In this document: positions 53,901-64,000 of the stretch, one piece after another | How positions within the stretch are numbered: the stretch's first letter is position 1 | How the letters are laid out: every line of letters begins with the position of its first letter | Translations under genes and position numbers: made by a program | Source: Rostratula benghalensis | Taxonomy: Eukaryota; Chordata; Aves; Charadriiformes; Rostratulidae | NCBI GenBank assembly: GCA_013399305.1 | Contig: VXAI01000009.1 | Location: 1,485,645 to 1,549,644 of the forward strand | DNA length: 64,000 bases | Reading direction: 5' to 3' | The notes under the pieces: model-generated | Told to the model about the DNA's origin: nothing | The model's database searches: none | What the model saw: only the letters and a program-made list of their open reading frames with translations

Positions 53901-56900
53901 CTCTTGATTTACACATTATACTCACAAGCATTTACACATTTACACATTATACTCATAAGCATACAAAGCTTCTCTCATGAGAGCACATTGTATTAAAGTA
54001 GATTTTAAAAAAAGAAAACTCTTAAGAGTTTTTTGGGGGTTGGTTGGTTACTTTATGATTTTTTAAATTATTTCTAGAAAAGACCCTTTCATCTTACCTT
54101 CCTTATTGTTGTCCAGTCTTCAAGTATATCGAGGTCTTGTAACATATAAACTATATAGGGGCGTGGAAAAGTTAGGGAAAACTCTTTGAAGTAGCAAAAA
54201 TTCTTTAATGTTAGTAGAATGTTAGTAGAAATATACTAATAGCTCTGTTCTAGCTTTCACACAGAGAATACCTACGTGAAGTTAAAGCTCAGCAAAAATA
54301 AATGCGTCTTTGAATTATGCAACCTGGAAGTACACTTTAAAAATTCCCAAAGGAGGTAAGCAATAGCATGTAGACATTCAGATTACTGGAGTTCAATACG
54401 ACTATAAGATAAACAATTGCAATACAAGCATTCCTCCCATCCCTCCAAAATATCACTCTATTTGCAATACTACAAATTACAATTAAAATTCACTGTAATT
54501 TCAATATACCGCTGCAAATCAGCATCTACGCTACTATCAGTTTTAATAAAATCATTATTTTTTCAGTATTCTGCATCGTCTTTGTTTGAGAGATAAGTTT
54601 AGACAGCACCACATCTCTGAATAGCATATCTAAAACCAGGAAGTAGAAAGGGAAAGCCCATTGCTTAAACTATCAACTGGGTATGAGAACAATACAGGAA
54701 CTTCAAAGCAAAATTCCATATAGTACAGCTATCCCATTACGACAACCTTCAGTTTTTCCTGTTTCTCCCCATTTCATCTCTGAAAAACAAGTTTATAAAA
54801 AGTCTCTATGAATGTTTAAAAACAAAATCTCCTAAAATGGCATGAAAGCCATTCATTCCATTTGAAATTTTAAGAGTCTTTAGCCATTTTCAAATTTGCT
54901 TTCCTCTAAATAGCAAAGAATTACAAATCAAAAGTCATGTAAAATGTTTTAGGTACAAACTGACAAGTTCACAACTGTTTTGAGATTCATAAGCAAAAAG
55001 AGCAAATTAATTTACTTCACAACTGAAAGGATTTTCAGCCTTATGAATTGCCTGAAATTGCTGGTGGTTTAGATCTAATAATATGTTAATATCTTCTGTT
55101 TGGAACGTATTCTAAAATGGCAACGTAGCTTATAATTCACAGAATCCGATTCTATTTATATGAATATCCTGAAGACAAGGATGACTAATAGCTAAAGAAA
55201 ATACACTGTCACACAATCTGTCACTCAAATTCCTAACAGGAGTTAAGAAACTAATGAAACCACATGTACCTGCATTGATTAATACCACTTGGCTTTTAAA
55301 AACTAGTTAAAAAACACTCTACTAAGCTGAAATAATGACACATCCTAATGGATGAACAGCCGTTATTAGGACAAATCATACATTTGGGATGTGTTCCAGT
55401 AAATCAACCACCCTGAAGGAGAGTGCCCCAATGATGACAGTTCTCTTTTTCAAAAACTTCTCCCTCCTCACCTTCTCTTCATGTTTTAAAACCTTGCGAA
55501 AATAGCAAGACTTTTTTTCAGCAGCTTAGCAATAAATAAAAGACCTTTATGCCATATAATGTCAATGCTAAGGCTGGTCTCTTATGTAGTCTCCATGAGT
55601 CTGGCAACTTCTAAGCCATCACACTTCTATCTGATATAAATGTTAGATTGGGGGTAGAGAGAACACTCCGTTTGCAAGGGCATCTCCATTCGCTGGAGAA
55701 AGATGATGTTATCTCTTCAGTGTTGTACCTTAAAAAGTTTCAGCTGCACTCCATGCTTGTCAGCAGCTGTGAAGAAGTCATCAATGCAAAATTCTTAAAT
55801 ATCAGACTCACCCTACATGAATTCCAAACCCACAAACACACACACACAGACTGTCTCAATTCTTGGAATTTTAAACTTTTAACCAAAGAGGGTTCTAAAG
55901 AATTGTTAAGAATTGAGATAAAGATGTCCCACTATGAAGAAGCAAAGTTATACAAGAGAAGTTACACAAGTCAAGTTATACTTTGCAAACATAATGCCTG
56001 ACTTTTATCTGCTTTTCCCTGTGGATCTGCTTTTTGACGAGTTAAAATAATTAATTTTTAGAAATGTTCTCTATATGAAAATAGTAGTTGGATAAAAGAA
56101 TCTTGATTAGTTTTTCATACTAGGATGCGTCAACGTGGTTTCTCTAACCTGAATTAGAATAACATCTGCAATAAAATAAATTTTGAGAATGCATTCAACT
56201 TGTTAGTAATGACACATGTAATAAGACTAGTTTTAAAACAGTGAACATTATGAGAAAGAACAGTGGTTTCAGTAAAAGGATATCTGATACAACAACAGGT
56301 TTCTTCTTATCTGGACTAAACGGATCCTTCCTCTTTTTCCTGGATTGTAGCTCATCATTCCATAATTCTGAAAAGACATAAGGACATGCTTTGAATTAGA
56401 CACCTTTACATGCATAGCTCTTTTTACAGCAGAAAACATCGTCCAAAAATGGAAAATAACATTTTCTGTTTCCAAACAGAATAAAGGCTTTATGTGATTA
56501 TATAGATTAACACTCTCAAAACACACATGGGATGCTGACAATTACTAGACCAAAATTTGTTTTAAGATAAAATTCAATCTGCTTTCCCAGAGTCTGCAGC
56601 TGAATAGCATTCTAGTGGATAACCTCAAACTCACCAGATGTACTACATGTGTACAATCAACTAATCAGAGCTACCAGATTAAAGAAACAAAACAAAACCA
56701 AAACAAAACAAAAAAAAGGAAAAAACCCAAACCAAATAAACAAATAAGAAGAACAAATTTCCCTCCCCCAACTTTGAATTTCCATCCACCTGAGGTAATG
56801 TCAATGCTATGCCTGTCTTCTTCAAGTCTTCTAATCTTCTCTTCTAGTTCACTTTGTACAGTATCATACAACAGAAGCTTTTCACTCTAAAAAAAGCAAG

Positions 56901-59900
56901 AAAAGACACATTTTTATATGACTGAGTTCTATCTCTAAATATACAGGACAACAATTAAAAGCCTCAGCAGAAGGAAGGTAAGAGTAGGTTTAGGTGAAAA
57001 TATTTCCATGAGCCATCAAGTGTTTGACATTTCCCTCTATCCACTTTCTTAGCATGAGATCCTAGCTCCTAAAAGACAGCACGCTCATTTAGCATAAACA
57101 TAAATACAGTTATCAAGTATCAGTACCAAGAATAACTAAGTATATGAAACTGTGCAGGTCGGTCTCCCAAATAACATTTGTATTTTGACACAAATAACAG
57201 TGTTTTCCTTTTGGATACCAAGGATTTATTCAAAATTAATAACTTTAAAGTAGTGACCTCTGTGCCATCATCCTTAACAGATCAGAAAATATAATGTTTT
57301 CATGGAAAGCTTTTTATTAAGCTGCTTCCAATATTAATGAACCTGTGGCCATTTGTAGAGAATTATCATCTATTACTGCAACATTTATATTTGTCTATTT
57401 TCATAGATCTGAAAAATGCCTTCCCACTAAAGCAAGAATTTATGTAGCACATAAAAGAATCCAGATAAGTCTTGAAAGCAAAATTGTCCACCTTAAAGCT
57501 GTGAGAAACACTTTAAAAGCACTGCTTCAGGAAAGTTCCCTCATTTATCCTTTTAAAAGGCCATTTTTGATTCAAACAGATTTACCTGAAGACTTCAATC
57601 TTAGGTGTATCATTAGCACTTTTTAAAAAGAAGGGCAAACACAACCCCACTGCGATGTGAACTTCCTGCAGCACTTTGTGCAGTCTACGCTCTCTTCCAT
57701 CTCTTAAATGTTTCAAAACAAGAAAATCAACTTCGTAATAAGTTGCTCTCAATTACAGTCCACCAGGTAGGACTGATACCAAAATTACACAGTGTAGGTT
57801 ACCCTTTTAAAGGCAGCATTGGAAACACTAACCTCTCTAAACCAGTAACTTGGAATTAAGCTGAGTTCCAAAACTCAAGGAAATAAATTTACTGTTCTTT
57901 CATAGCCTTGCACACTTCCTAAAACATGAGCAGGAAACACAGCCAACTCCTACATTTTAAAGTTGTTTTGCTTTCACTGAACAACATCTTTAACTCTGGA
58001 AAAGAGATAGCTTGGACTTATTGAAAAAAACCAGCTTAAGCAGTACAAGTCAGAGCATCTACCTATATGCTGCCACGTCTCTGCCAGAAGCTGCAGTCCC
58101 AAGAGCCGAGCCAGCAGATGTCCACCCCTCAACTGCTCCTGCCCACAGCACAGCAAACCAACAGAAACCTACCCTTACCAGTGGTCAAGGAATGGGCTGG
58201 AGGGAAGCAAAACGATTAGGGAACATACAAAAACAAAGAACCCTGTTCTGCTAAATGAATGTCGTGTTTATCGTTCCATTCAAGTTACAGAGTATTTAAA
58301 TTCTAAAGACCTCCTTTGATAGATTTTTTCAATCTCTCACTAAAAAAAACCAAAAACATTTCCCAGTGGAATTGAAAAGGCAGAAGCCCCGTATATATAT
58401 ATCTGAAAAGCCAAATTACTATTATCTGTTCCAAGACCACTTTAAAACTCAATTTTAAAATGAAGTAGTGTTGGTGTTTAGATATCTGTTTTGCTTCAAG
58501 AACCTGGTGACAAATAAGGTGTAAAAACCTGTTAAAGGCATCAGAGCCATTCTTGCTGAATGGTTATTTTCCAGTGGAATAGTGAGTCCACAAGCAACAC
58601 TGTTCATTTTAAAGAGTTCTTGCCCCCAAGAGACCCTTACTGGATGGTGAATATTTGTATTCTGACAGTTTCACAGTAGAACCATACTAGCAAAACAAGG
58701 GACAAGGACCACTGTAAAAACAGGTAATATATAGCCACAGGAAATCATTCAATCATGGATGAAAAACCCTGCAAATCTTACAGGATTCTGTCCAACCTCA
58801 GGAGTATTCAGTCAGTAATGAGTAGGACTTCGTTATACCTTGCTCTTTCTCAAGGTATCAAAAAAATGGAATTTTTTTTGAAAGTATCAATGCACATTTT
58901 TGCTTTCTTGGTACAGTAGGAGCCACGGACTTCGGGAATACGGTGAACCACTCAGAAGACAACACATTTAAGTAATGGTGGCTTGAGGAGTACTAGGATG
59001 CAAACCTCAGGATCTACACAGTTACTTGTAGAGAGAAAAGTACTTTTCCTGTAACTGCTCTTGAAACAACAACTCTATCACTAGCTGTCCAAGGCATCTT
59101 ACAAAGACATTGTTATCATTGCTGCTGCTGTTAAAATATAAGGTGCTTTTTGCTAAAATTACATCAGATATTTTAGCTACTATTCTTGGTAATGTTCTTA
59201 TAATAAAGGTAAAAAAAAAAAAAAAACCACAAGAGAATCGATTAAAAAGAACCTGTTAATGAAAAATAAAAAACTTCAGCTATACTTATATGGAAAACCA
59301 AACTAATATAAAGCTGGTTTATTAATACACTTTGAATAACCTCTTACACAGGCTTAAATATCTCAAGGCAATGGCATTCAAACAGCAAACACCAGCAATA
59401 ATAAAAACAGGCAGTGAACTTGGAAAGCATGACACACAGTAAATTTAGATGAGATCAGGTATTGGTGTAAAATAGCAGGTACAACCTCACAATGCTGTCG
59501 AGAAGCTTGAATTTCGCATTCATACTTGTTCTTCACAGATTCCAGACAAAGCTCTCTGTAGATACCTGTAATCAGACAAATTACAGGAACATTACTGTAA
59601 ATAAACTTTTGGGGTTTTAATATAGCTAGAAAACTGAATAAAAGAACAAGGTTTTATGAACTACTATTTGGAATAAGGCTTACTTTATATTCATGACCTT
59701 AATGAATCACATCAATTAACAAAACTTTTCCATTCTTAAAAATAACCACCTTGTGATACAAAAGACACTGCTTCTGAGTATTAGAAGCATTTCTTACACA
59801 TTTCTGAAAACATGTCTACTAAGCAGGCATCTGAAAAAATCTGAAAGGTGCCTGAAATATAATATCTTGCAAGTATAGAGCGAGCTGGATTTAGAGCTGC

Positions 59901-62900
59901 TTTCCCTAGAACAACTTTATTAAGCTCATATTGTTGAGGACAAAAGGAAAACCTGTAGTTTTTACCGTGTTTTTACATTGGAACATGCAACTTCAATGCT
60001 GCTGAAGACAAATCAGGAGAGCTTCTAATATTCTGCCTATCCATATCCACACAGATACATTTGAAACAAAACCAAAGGTGTAGATTAAGGTTGCTTTTAT
60101 ACCAAACCTTCTGCAAGTTCACCCCTGAACTTCCTACGAAGCCCAAGTGGCCTACTTAGGACTAGTCAAGTAAATTTGGGTTAAGATCTTAAAACACAGA
60201 AATTCTGGATCATCAGCTGAGAAGCAGCATTATGGAGCAGAAGGGAGCAAAATTAAATATACCAAAAGATTTTAAACTCTCCTCGTAGCCTGAAGACAAG
60301 AGTATCAATGAACACATACTGGGTAGCACTGGAGTAGCACTAATACTACGAAAGGATAAGCAGGCTTCCCATTTTCCAGTTTGCCTGTGCCTGTGCCGTG
60401 CTTCTGCCTAATTTCTTAGAAAAGACACTGGTACAGCTTCTCTGGCCAGATAGACAATGACTGTCTGCCTTTTGGCTTTCTGACAGCCTGTGTTAGGTAA
60501 CCCTTAGACAGCTCAATTACTCCTGAAGGAATCAAGCTGTAACATGAAAAGAATTTACCACAGGGAGGTACGGAACTTTGTCGTCCTGTAGCAACACAGT
60601 TCCATATAAATATATGGTTGCATCCCGGAAGAAGATAGAAGTTCTTGCCTGCTTCTTCTATGAGCATAAAGATTAGTTTTAACAATTAAAATGCAGCTTA
60701 GAAAAAAAGCTGCTAGGGACAAGAGTTTTCCTCCTTCCCCATGTGGAACAGGAGGATGGGAATAGAGGAGTAGAAGAGACGTAGACTTGGAGAGCAGGAA
60801 AAACATGGTGATCTGAAATGATCTGGCAAGCACTTCACAAGACAGCACCTACATATCTTTTCATTTCAAGAGTGACCAGTGTGCAGGCTTGATCCCAAAT
60901 TTGCTGACTAATAAAAATTATTACTGTTGTCAATTCAGTAGTTTTGTGCTTACTACAAAGACAGCCAGCCATTAAATGAAACATTAAAATAACAGGTGCC
61001 ACAGTATTTCTAACTTTGAAACACACCCCTTCAACAATTTTAAATAAAAAAGAATAATTGACCTTAAAATGTATAACAAGTTTATACTATTGAAACAGCA
61101 ATACTCATTTTACATGCCTACCTGCCACCTTGGTTCGGATTTGCATATTTTCTTGTAAAGCTGCCAATGGTTCTAAATATTCAGGTGCTTTTCCAGCTAT
61201 GACCTCTTGTAGCTTTGCATCCACTTGGCTCAATCTTTCTTTGTAAAGTCTTAAAATAATAGAAATTTTAAAAAAAGTGGTTTATTTAAAAGCAAACACA
61301 AATTAGAAGAAATATTTGAAAAGAACTATTCTGTATCTTTGCTAATGTTATGGAACACCCACTGAAGCAAAGTTAAGATTTGGTACCATTTGAATTTTCC
61401 AATATATATATATTTTTAACAGTATTTATCATGTCTATGAAGCCTTTTTTGCAAAACACCTGCAGATAATCAAACACTTAGAAAGTAAAATGCATCTCAA
61501 TCTCTAAGGAAGAATTTAAGAAAATTACACCACTCTTAAAAGGATTAAGATGGAATAGAAGGTGAATTAACATGGAAGAGGACAGGAGGTGCACATACAT
61601 AAGAACAATGTGGCTTACATCAAAAAAGAAAAAAGATCTACATTTTGCCAATAGAAACAGCCATGAGCTTTCATGTTCACGTATTTGCTCCCACCTCACC
61701 ATAAACCAAGGAAAAAGAGGGGCACGCTGTTATTGAAGTGACCCTCATTTCATCTCCTGTGAAAATCTAGATATTGGATACTATCACAAATATCACAGGA
61801 TAATTTGAAACTGCTATCTTCCATTTCTGCCAAAAGGAACTGTATTTAAAATATTTTTATTTTACCTAAAATTCATTCTTTGTATAAAGGCTGACATTTA
61901 CTGGCAGACAATGAAGAAATCTGCTTGCATTTTGAAGAATTTAATGCAATATCAATTACAAGTATTTAAATCACAATAATGCTCTACTCTTTGCAACTGA
62001 TAATTTAAATATAGTGTTCAAGTTCCAGCTACATCACAGCAAGCAGCTATGGACTGCATGCTACCACCAATTGGTACCATGCAGCAGTTGATGGACTAAA
62101 GCTGTTTATCCAGTATTTTCAAACAATGTTTTGCATAGAATGGATAAATGCCATCAACCATTGTAAATTCTACTTAACTTACAGCATCCAAATTCAGTCT
62201 CCCTGGAAAGAAAGAGGAGGCAGAAATAACATCTTCATCTCTACTACTGGCTGTGATTAAACATCCTGTTGTCTATGCATCTTTTTCTTCTTTCCCAATT
62301 TTATCACCTTCTTAATCGCAGTTGTTCCTCCCTATAATCCTTCTTCAAAATTCTAATGCTCCTTTCCCTGTATTCCCACCATCACAGTTCTTTCAGTCCC
62401 TATGAACACCCCAGTCTCTGGGGTGCCTTCCTCCTGATATACCACAGCCCTACCACCTCCCAAACACCATTCACAATCCCTCAGCCCCTTGTTTCCTTCC
62501 TCTCAAGACCACTCTCCTTCATATTCACTCCTTAAAGGTTTGTTTCCACAAACAGTTTTCAGTCATCCAAGCTGTCCAACAGATGCAAGTGTGGGACTGA
62601 ACTCAAAAGCTGGCAGATTTCTAAATGCCAAACCAGTCAGTACTAACTGGCTCCAATACTCATCAGCTGGCTCATCAGGTCACTCCATGCTCAGCCCAAA
62701 GAAGAGCATCAAGACAAGACAGTCTCCTCTAGATGCTGCAGCAAGAAATTGGACAGACCTCAGAGCGTCCTGTTAGGCAAAGCAAGTTCTATGTCTCAGC
62801 TCTGCAGTATATCAAAATATATGCCCACAAATAGACAAGGTCTCTTCAAAGCTTCATTTGACAGGTACCTAATTAAGTTAGCTGCCAAATCACCACCAAT

Positions 62901-63683
62901 TTAAATTGAACCATATGCATCTACCTTGTCTGGAGACATGTGAAAAAAGCCAACTTAACATACCTACAAAAGACTGGCTCTAATACAAATGAGATTCACT
63001 TTTGAGTACTTCTGACTAACAATTTGATATCTACTACTTACTAGGTCTATACTATTGATGTAGATATTATCGAAAACTACAGAAAGAGCAAACAGTAATT
63101 TCATTTTTTTATAGTCTTGGTATCTGGTTTGTAGTAACAAGAACTTGAATAGGTACTAGCTGTAAAAACTGCTGTGATACCCGGCAAAAAAACCCCTTGT
63201 TTCTTACTCAGCTTGAAAGCAAGACAGTGCTTGGGTCTATGCCACGTATGTAAATAGATGAGAAAGATCTTGAGTAAATAAATAAATAATCACAAATTTC
63301 CCTAATATCACAATTCCTTCGTTCTGCTAAGGATTTTGATGCAATTGAACCACACCAGCCCTTCACAGCAACACACTTCAAACTTCAACACATACTCACA
63401 GCACAACAGAAAATAAATAAATACATATAAATATTCTGCAGCGAGTGCCGGCAAATAATTTCAGAATTCCCTACCCTTATTCTTCTCCAAAAGTAGCATC
63501 CATGTATATGAAATAAGGGAAACACCAACTGCACACAATATTCGTATGGAATGGATCCTCAAATGAGGCACTTGAAACATTAAAATACTTACTGATCTTT
63601 AAGGTCTGTAAATTGCTTTTCAAGATTGGACATTTCATCTAAGCACTCCATTCTTCTTCTTTCACAGTCCTCATCATCCATTT
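50862..63683 (-). CDS. BRMS1L: BRMS1-like transcriptional repressor (BRMS1L), exons 2-10, 5' partial
   Basis: Nine minus-strand exons (63593-63683, 61122-61249, 59486-59565, 56790-56886, 56284-56367, 54098-54162, 53589-53628, 52658-52784, 50862-50985) join with consistent phase into 836 nt encoding 278 residues and a TGA stop. The product matches BRMS1L as I know it, a nuclear BRMS1/Sds3/Dep1-family protein of about 320 residues that works in SIN3-HDAC corepressor complexes. Visible parts are an acidic start ([17 protein letters not shown]), a long charged helical or coiled-coil stretch over residues about 5-130, a basic nuclear-localisation-like patch [14 protein letters not shown] at about 142-155, and a compact conserved C-terminal part containing YYDGEWY and [11 protein letters not shown]. 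The family places the Sds3-like region in the helical half. The start codon and about 45 residues are missing because exon 1 lies beyond the right edge. Introns are 2343, 1556, 2599, 422, 2121, 469, 804 and 1672 bp. The paralog BRMS1 is the main alternative, but the sequence fits BRMS1L better. Confidence 0.96.
52658..52784 (-). CDS. BRMS1L: BRMS1L exon 9
   Basis: This 127-nt exon lies between acceptor tgatcattttag and donor ACGAG|gtaagg. It encodes [20 protein letters not shown], then [20 protein letters not shown] and T. It is part of the conserved C-terminal domain. The glycine in GEWYGRG is at a position where I recall isoleucine in mammals; that comparison is from memory. Confidence 0.96.
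53589..53628 (-). CDS. BRMS1L: BRMS1L exon 8 (40 nt)
   Basis: This short exon lies between acceptor gtgtttcaag and donor GAAC|gtaagt. It encodes [13 protein letters not shown] and one base of a proline codon. At 40 nt, skipping it would shift the frame. Splicing signals on both sides are strong. Confidence 0.95.
53908..53961. repeat. 23-bp near-identical direct repeat in BRMS1L intron 7
   Basis: A 23-base block, TTTACACATTATACTCACAA plus GCA, at 53,908-53,930 recurs at 53,939-53,961 with one C-to-T change. The spacing is 31 bases. Confidence 0.9.
54098..54162 (-). CDS. BRMS1L: BRMS1L exon 7 (after the AT-AC intron)
   Basis: This 65-nt exon begins right after an AC acceptor (ttttccac) with two bases completing glycine. 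It encodes [20 protein letters not shown] plus K, and ends at donor AGGAAG|gtaag. The encoded stretch is highly conserved in the BRMS1 family. Confidence 0.96.
54163..56283 (-). other. BRMS1L: U12-type AT-AC intron of BRMS1L (intron 6)
   Basis: On the minus strand the intron starts with ATATCCTTTT, identical over eight bases to the U12-type donor consensus, and ends with CCAC immediately before exon 7. The sequence TTCCCTAAC at 54179-54171 differs by one base from the U12 branch-point consensus TTCCTTAAC. Its branch adenosine sits about 9-10 nt before the intron end, at the short end of the range for minor-class introns. Length is 2121 bp. No polypyrimidine tract of the usual U2 kind precedes the AC. 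The assignment follows from termini and motif together. Confidence 0.93.
56284..56367 (-). CDS. BRMS1L: BRMS1L exon 6 (before the AT-AC intron)
   Basis: This 84-nt exon follows acceptor tatgtcttttcag. It encodes [20 protein letters not shown] and KKPVVVS, and leaves one base of a glycine codon. The basic cluster looks like a nuclear localisation signal. The exon does not end at a GT: the intron begins ATATCCTTTT, a U12-type donor. No in-phase GT donor nearby would preserve the conserved VVVSGPYIV junction. Confidence 0.95.
56790..56886 (-). CDS. BRMS1L: BRMS1L exon 5
   Basis: This 97-nt exon lies between acceptor ctttttttag and donor CTCAG|gtggat. It encodes [20 protein letters not shown] and then [12 protein letters not shown], with one base left for the following glutamate. 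It is the last strongly coiled-coil-like part. The downstream intron is only 422 bp and stays open for about 40 codons of hydrophobic sequence, which is a translation artefact of a T/G-rich intron. Confidence 0.96.
59486..59565 (-). CDS. BRMS1L: BRMS1L exon 4
   Basis: This 80-nt exon encodes [20 protein letters not shown] and SRQHCE after completing a glycine codon. The acceptor is ordinary (tgattacag). The donor reads GAG|gttgta, which keeps AG|GT but misses the usual R-A-G-T that follows, so it is a weak U1 site. The position is fixed by continuity with the next exon, which starts exactly at SEKLLLYD. Confidence 0.94.
61122..61249 (-). CDS. BRMS1L: BRMS1L exon 3
   Basis: This 128-nt exon lies between acceptor ttattttaag and donor GGCAG|gtaggc. 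It completes the split glutamine and encodes [20 protein letters not shown] followed by a stretch ending RTKVA, then one base of a glycine codon. It is rich in K, E, Q and L and continues the helical SIN3-binding half of the protein. Confidence 0.96.
63593..63683 (-). CDS. BRMS1L: BRMS1L exon 2
   Basis: This 91-nt exon lies between an acceptor (ttaattcatag) and a donor (GATCA|gtaagt). It opens with the last two bases of a glutamate codon, so exon 1 must end in phase 1 outside the window. It encodes [19 protein letters not shown] and onward to FTDLKD, and ends with two bases of a glutamine codon. This is the beginning of the predicted coiled coil. The assignment as exon 2 rests on the expected acidic N-terminal exon upstream. 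Confidence 0.95.
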
Positions 63684-64000
63684 CTATGAATTAAAAAAAA
63701 AAAAAAAATGGTAATTTATTTTGAATAGTGTAATATATAACTAAATAAATTGGGTATTTTGTTTCTAGTGAATATGAAGAAAGCCTGAATTTTAGGCATG
63801 AATAGACTATTATATTATTATTATCTTATAGCAGAATGCGAGGAGTCACTTGACATATAAACTACAAAGTAAGAAACCTCAATCTAATTCTACAAGAAAT
63901 CTCATTAACAGTATTTTCTCATCCTCCAAACAGGAAACATCTCTGTAAGACTTCAAGAGGTTAAACTTCATGACTGACAACACAAAGTGTATCTAAGAAT

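Noticed and set aside
56671..56871. Open frame joining exon 5 to a hydrophobic, membrane-like tail
   Set aside because: The tail is translation of the T/G-rich start of intron 5; a good donor at 56,789 and a matching exon 6 show it is spliced out.
58103..58123. CTCF-like match CCAGCAGATGTCC in a BRMS1L intron
   Set aside because: Only 11 of 13 core positions, with a mismatch in the invariant GGC; too weak to call.

Overview
The window looks like bird nuclear DNA. It is AT-rich and non-coding apart from one split gene. It carries several copies of the avian CR1 retrotransposon, including two 3' ends of the usual bird form (one closes with the ATTCTATG-type repeat). It also holds the last nine coding exons of a highly conserved vertebrate gene. 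Nothing prokaryotic, viral or plasmid-like was seen. The species cannot be fixed from the sequence alone.

Right part (about 49.4-63.7 kb, minus strand): nine exons splice with unbroken phase into a 278-residue C-terminal part of BRMS1L, the BRMS1/Sds3-family subunit of SIN3-HDAC corepressor complexes. The first exon, with the start codon and an acidic N-terminus, lies beyond the right edge. The 3' UTR probably runs from the stop codon at 50,862-50,864 to poly(A) signals near 49,440 and 49,406. The intron between exons 6 and 7 has AT-AC ends, a perfect U12-type donor (ATATCCTT) and a near-perfect U12 branch point. It therefore appears to need the minor spliceosome. This is the clearest unusual feature of the window.

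Border (about 45.0-46.0 kb): an excellent CTCF-type motif at 45,064-45,083 and a second, slightly weaker one 0.87 kb away in the same orientation lie a few kb beyond the 3' end of BRMS1L. They are candidates for a domain boundary between the gene and the long non-coding region.

Left part (1-49 kb): no protein-coding gene could be supported. All open reading frames there are short (up to about 145 codons), and the only recognisable protein similarity is to CR1 ORF2. The region contains CR1 copies (about 2.1-2.4, 2.9-3.7, 8.6-9.7, 14.2-14.5, 24.5-25.1, 29.6-30.7 and 49.1-49.3 kb), homopolymer tracts, small tandem repeats, and one isolated CpG-rich block at 28.15-28.68 kb that resembles an orphan promoter or CpG-island enhancer. 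In other vertebrates the side 3' of BRMS1L is, as I recall, a gene-poor interval leading toward MBIP and NKX2-1. The left 49 kb fits such an interval and may hold long-range regulatory elements or a lncRNA, which cannot be confirmed from sequence reading alone.
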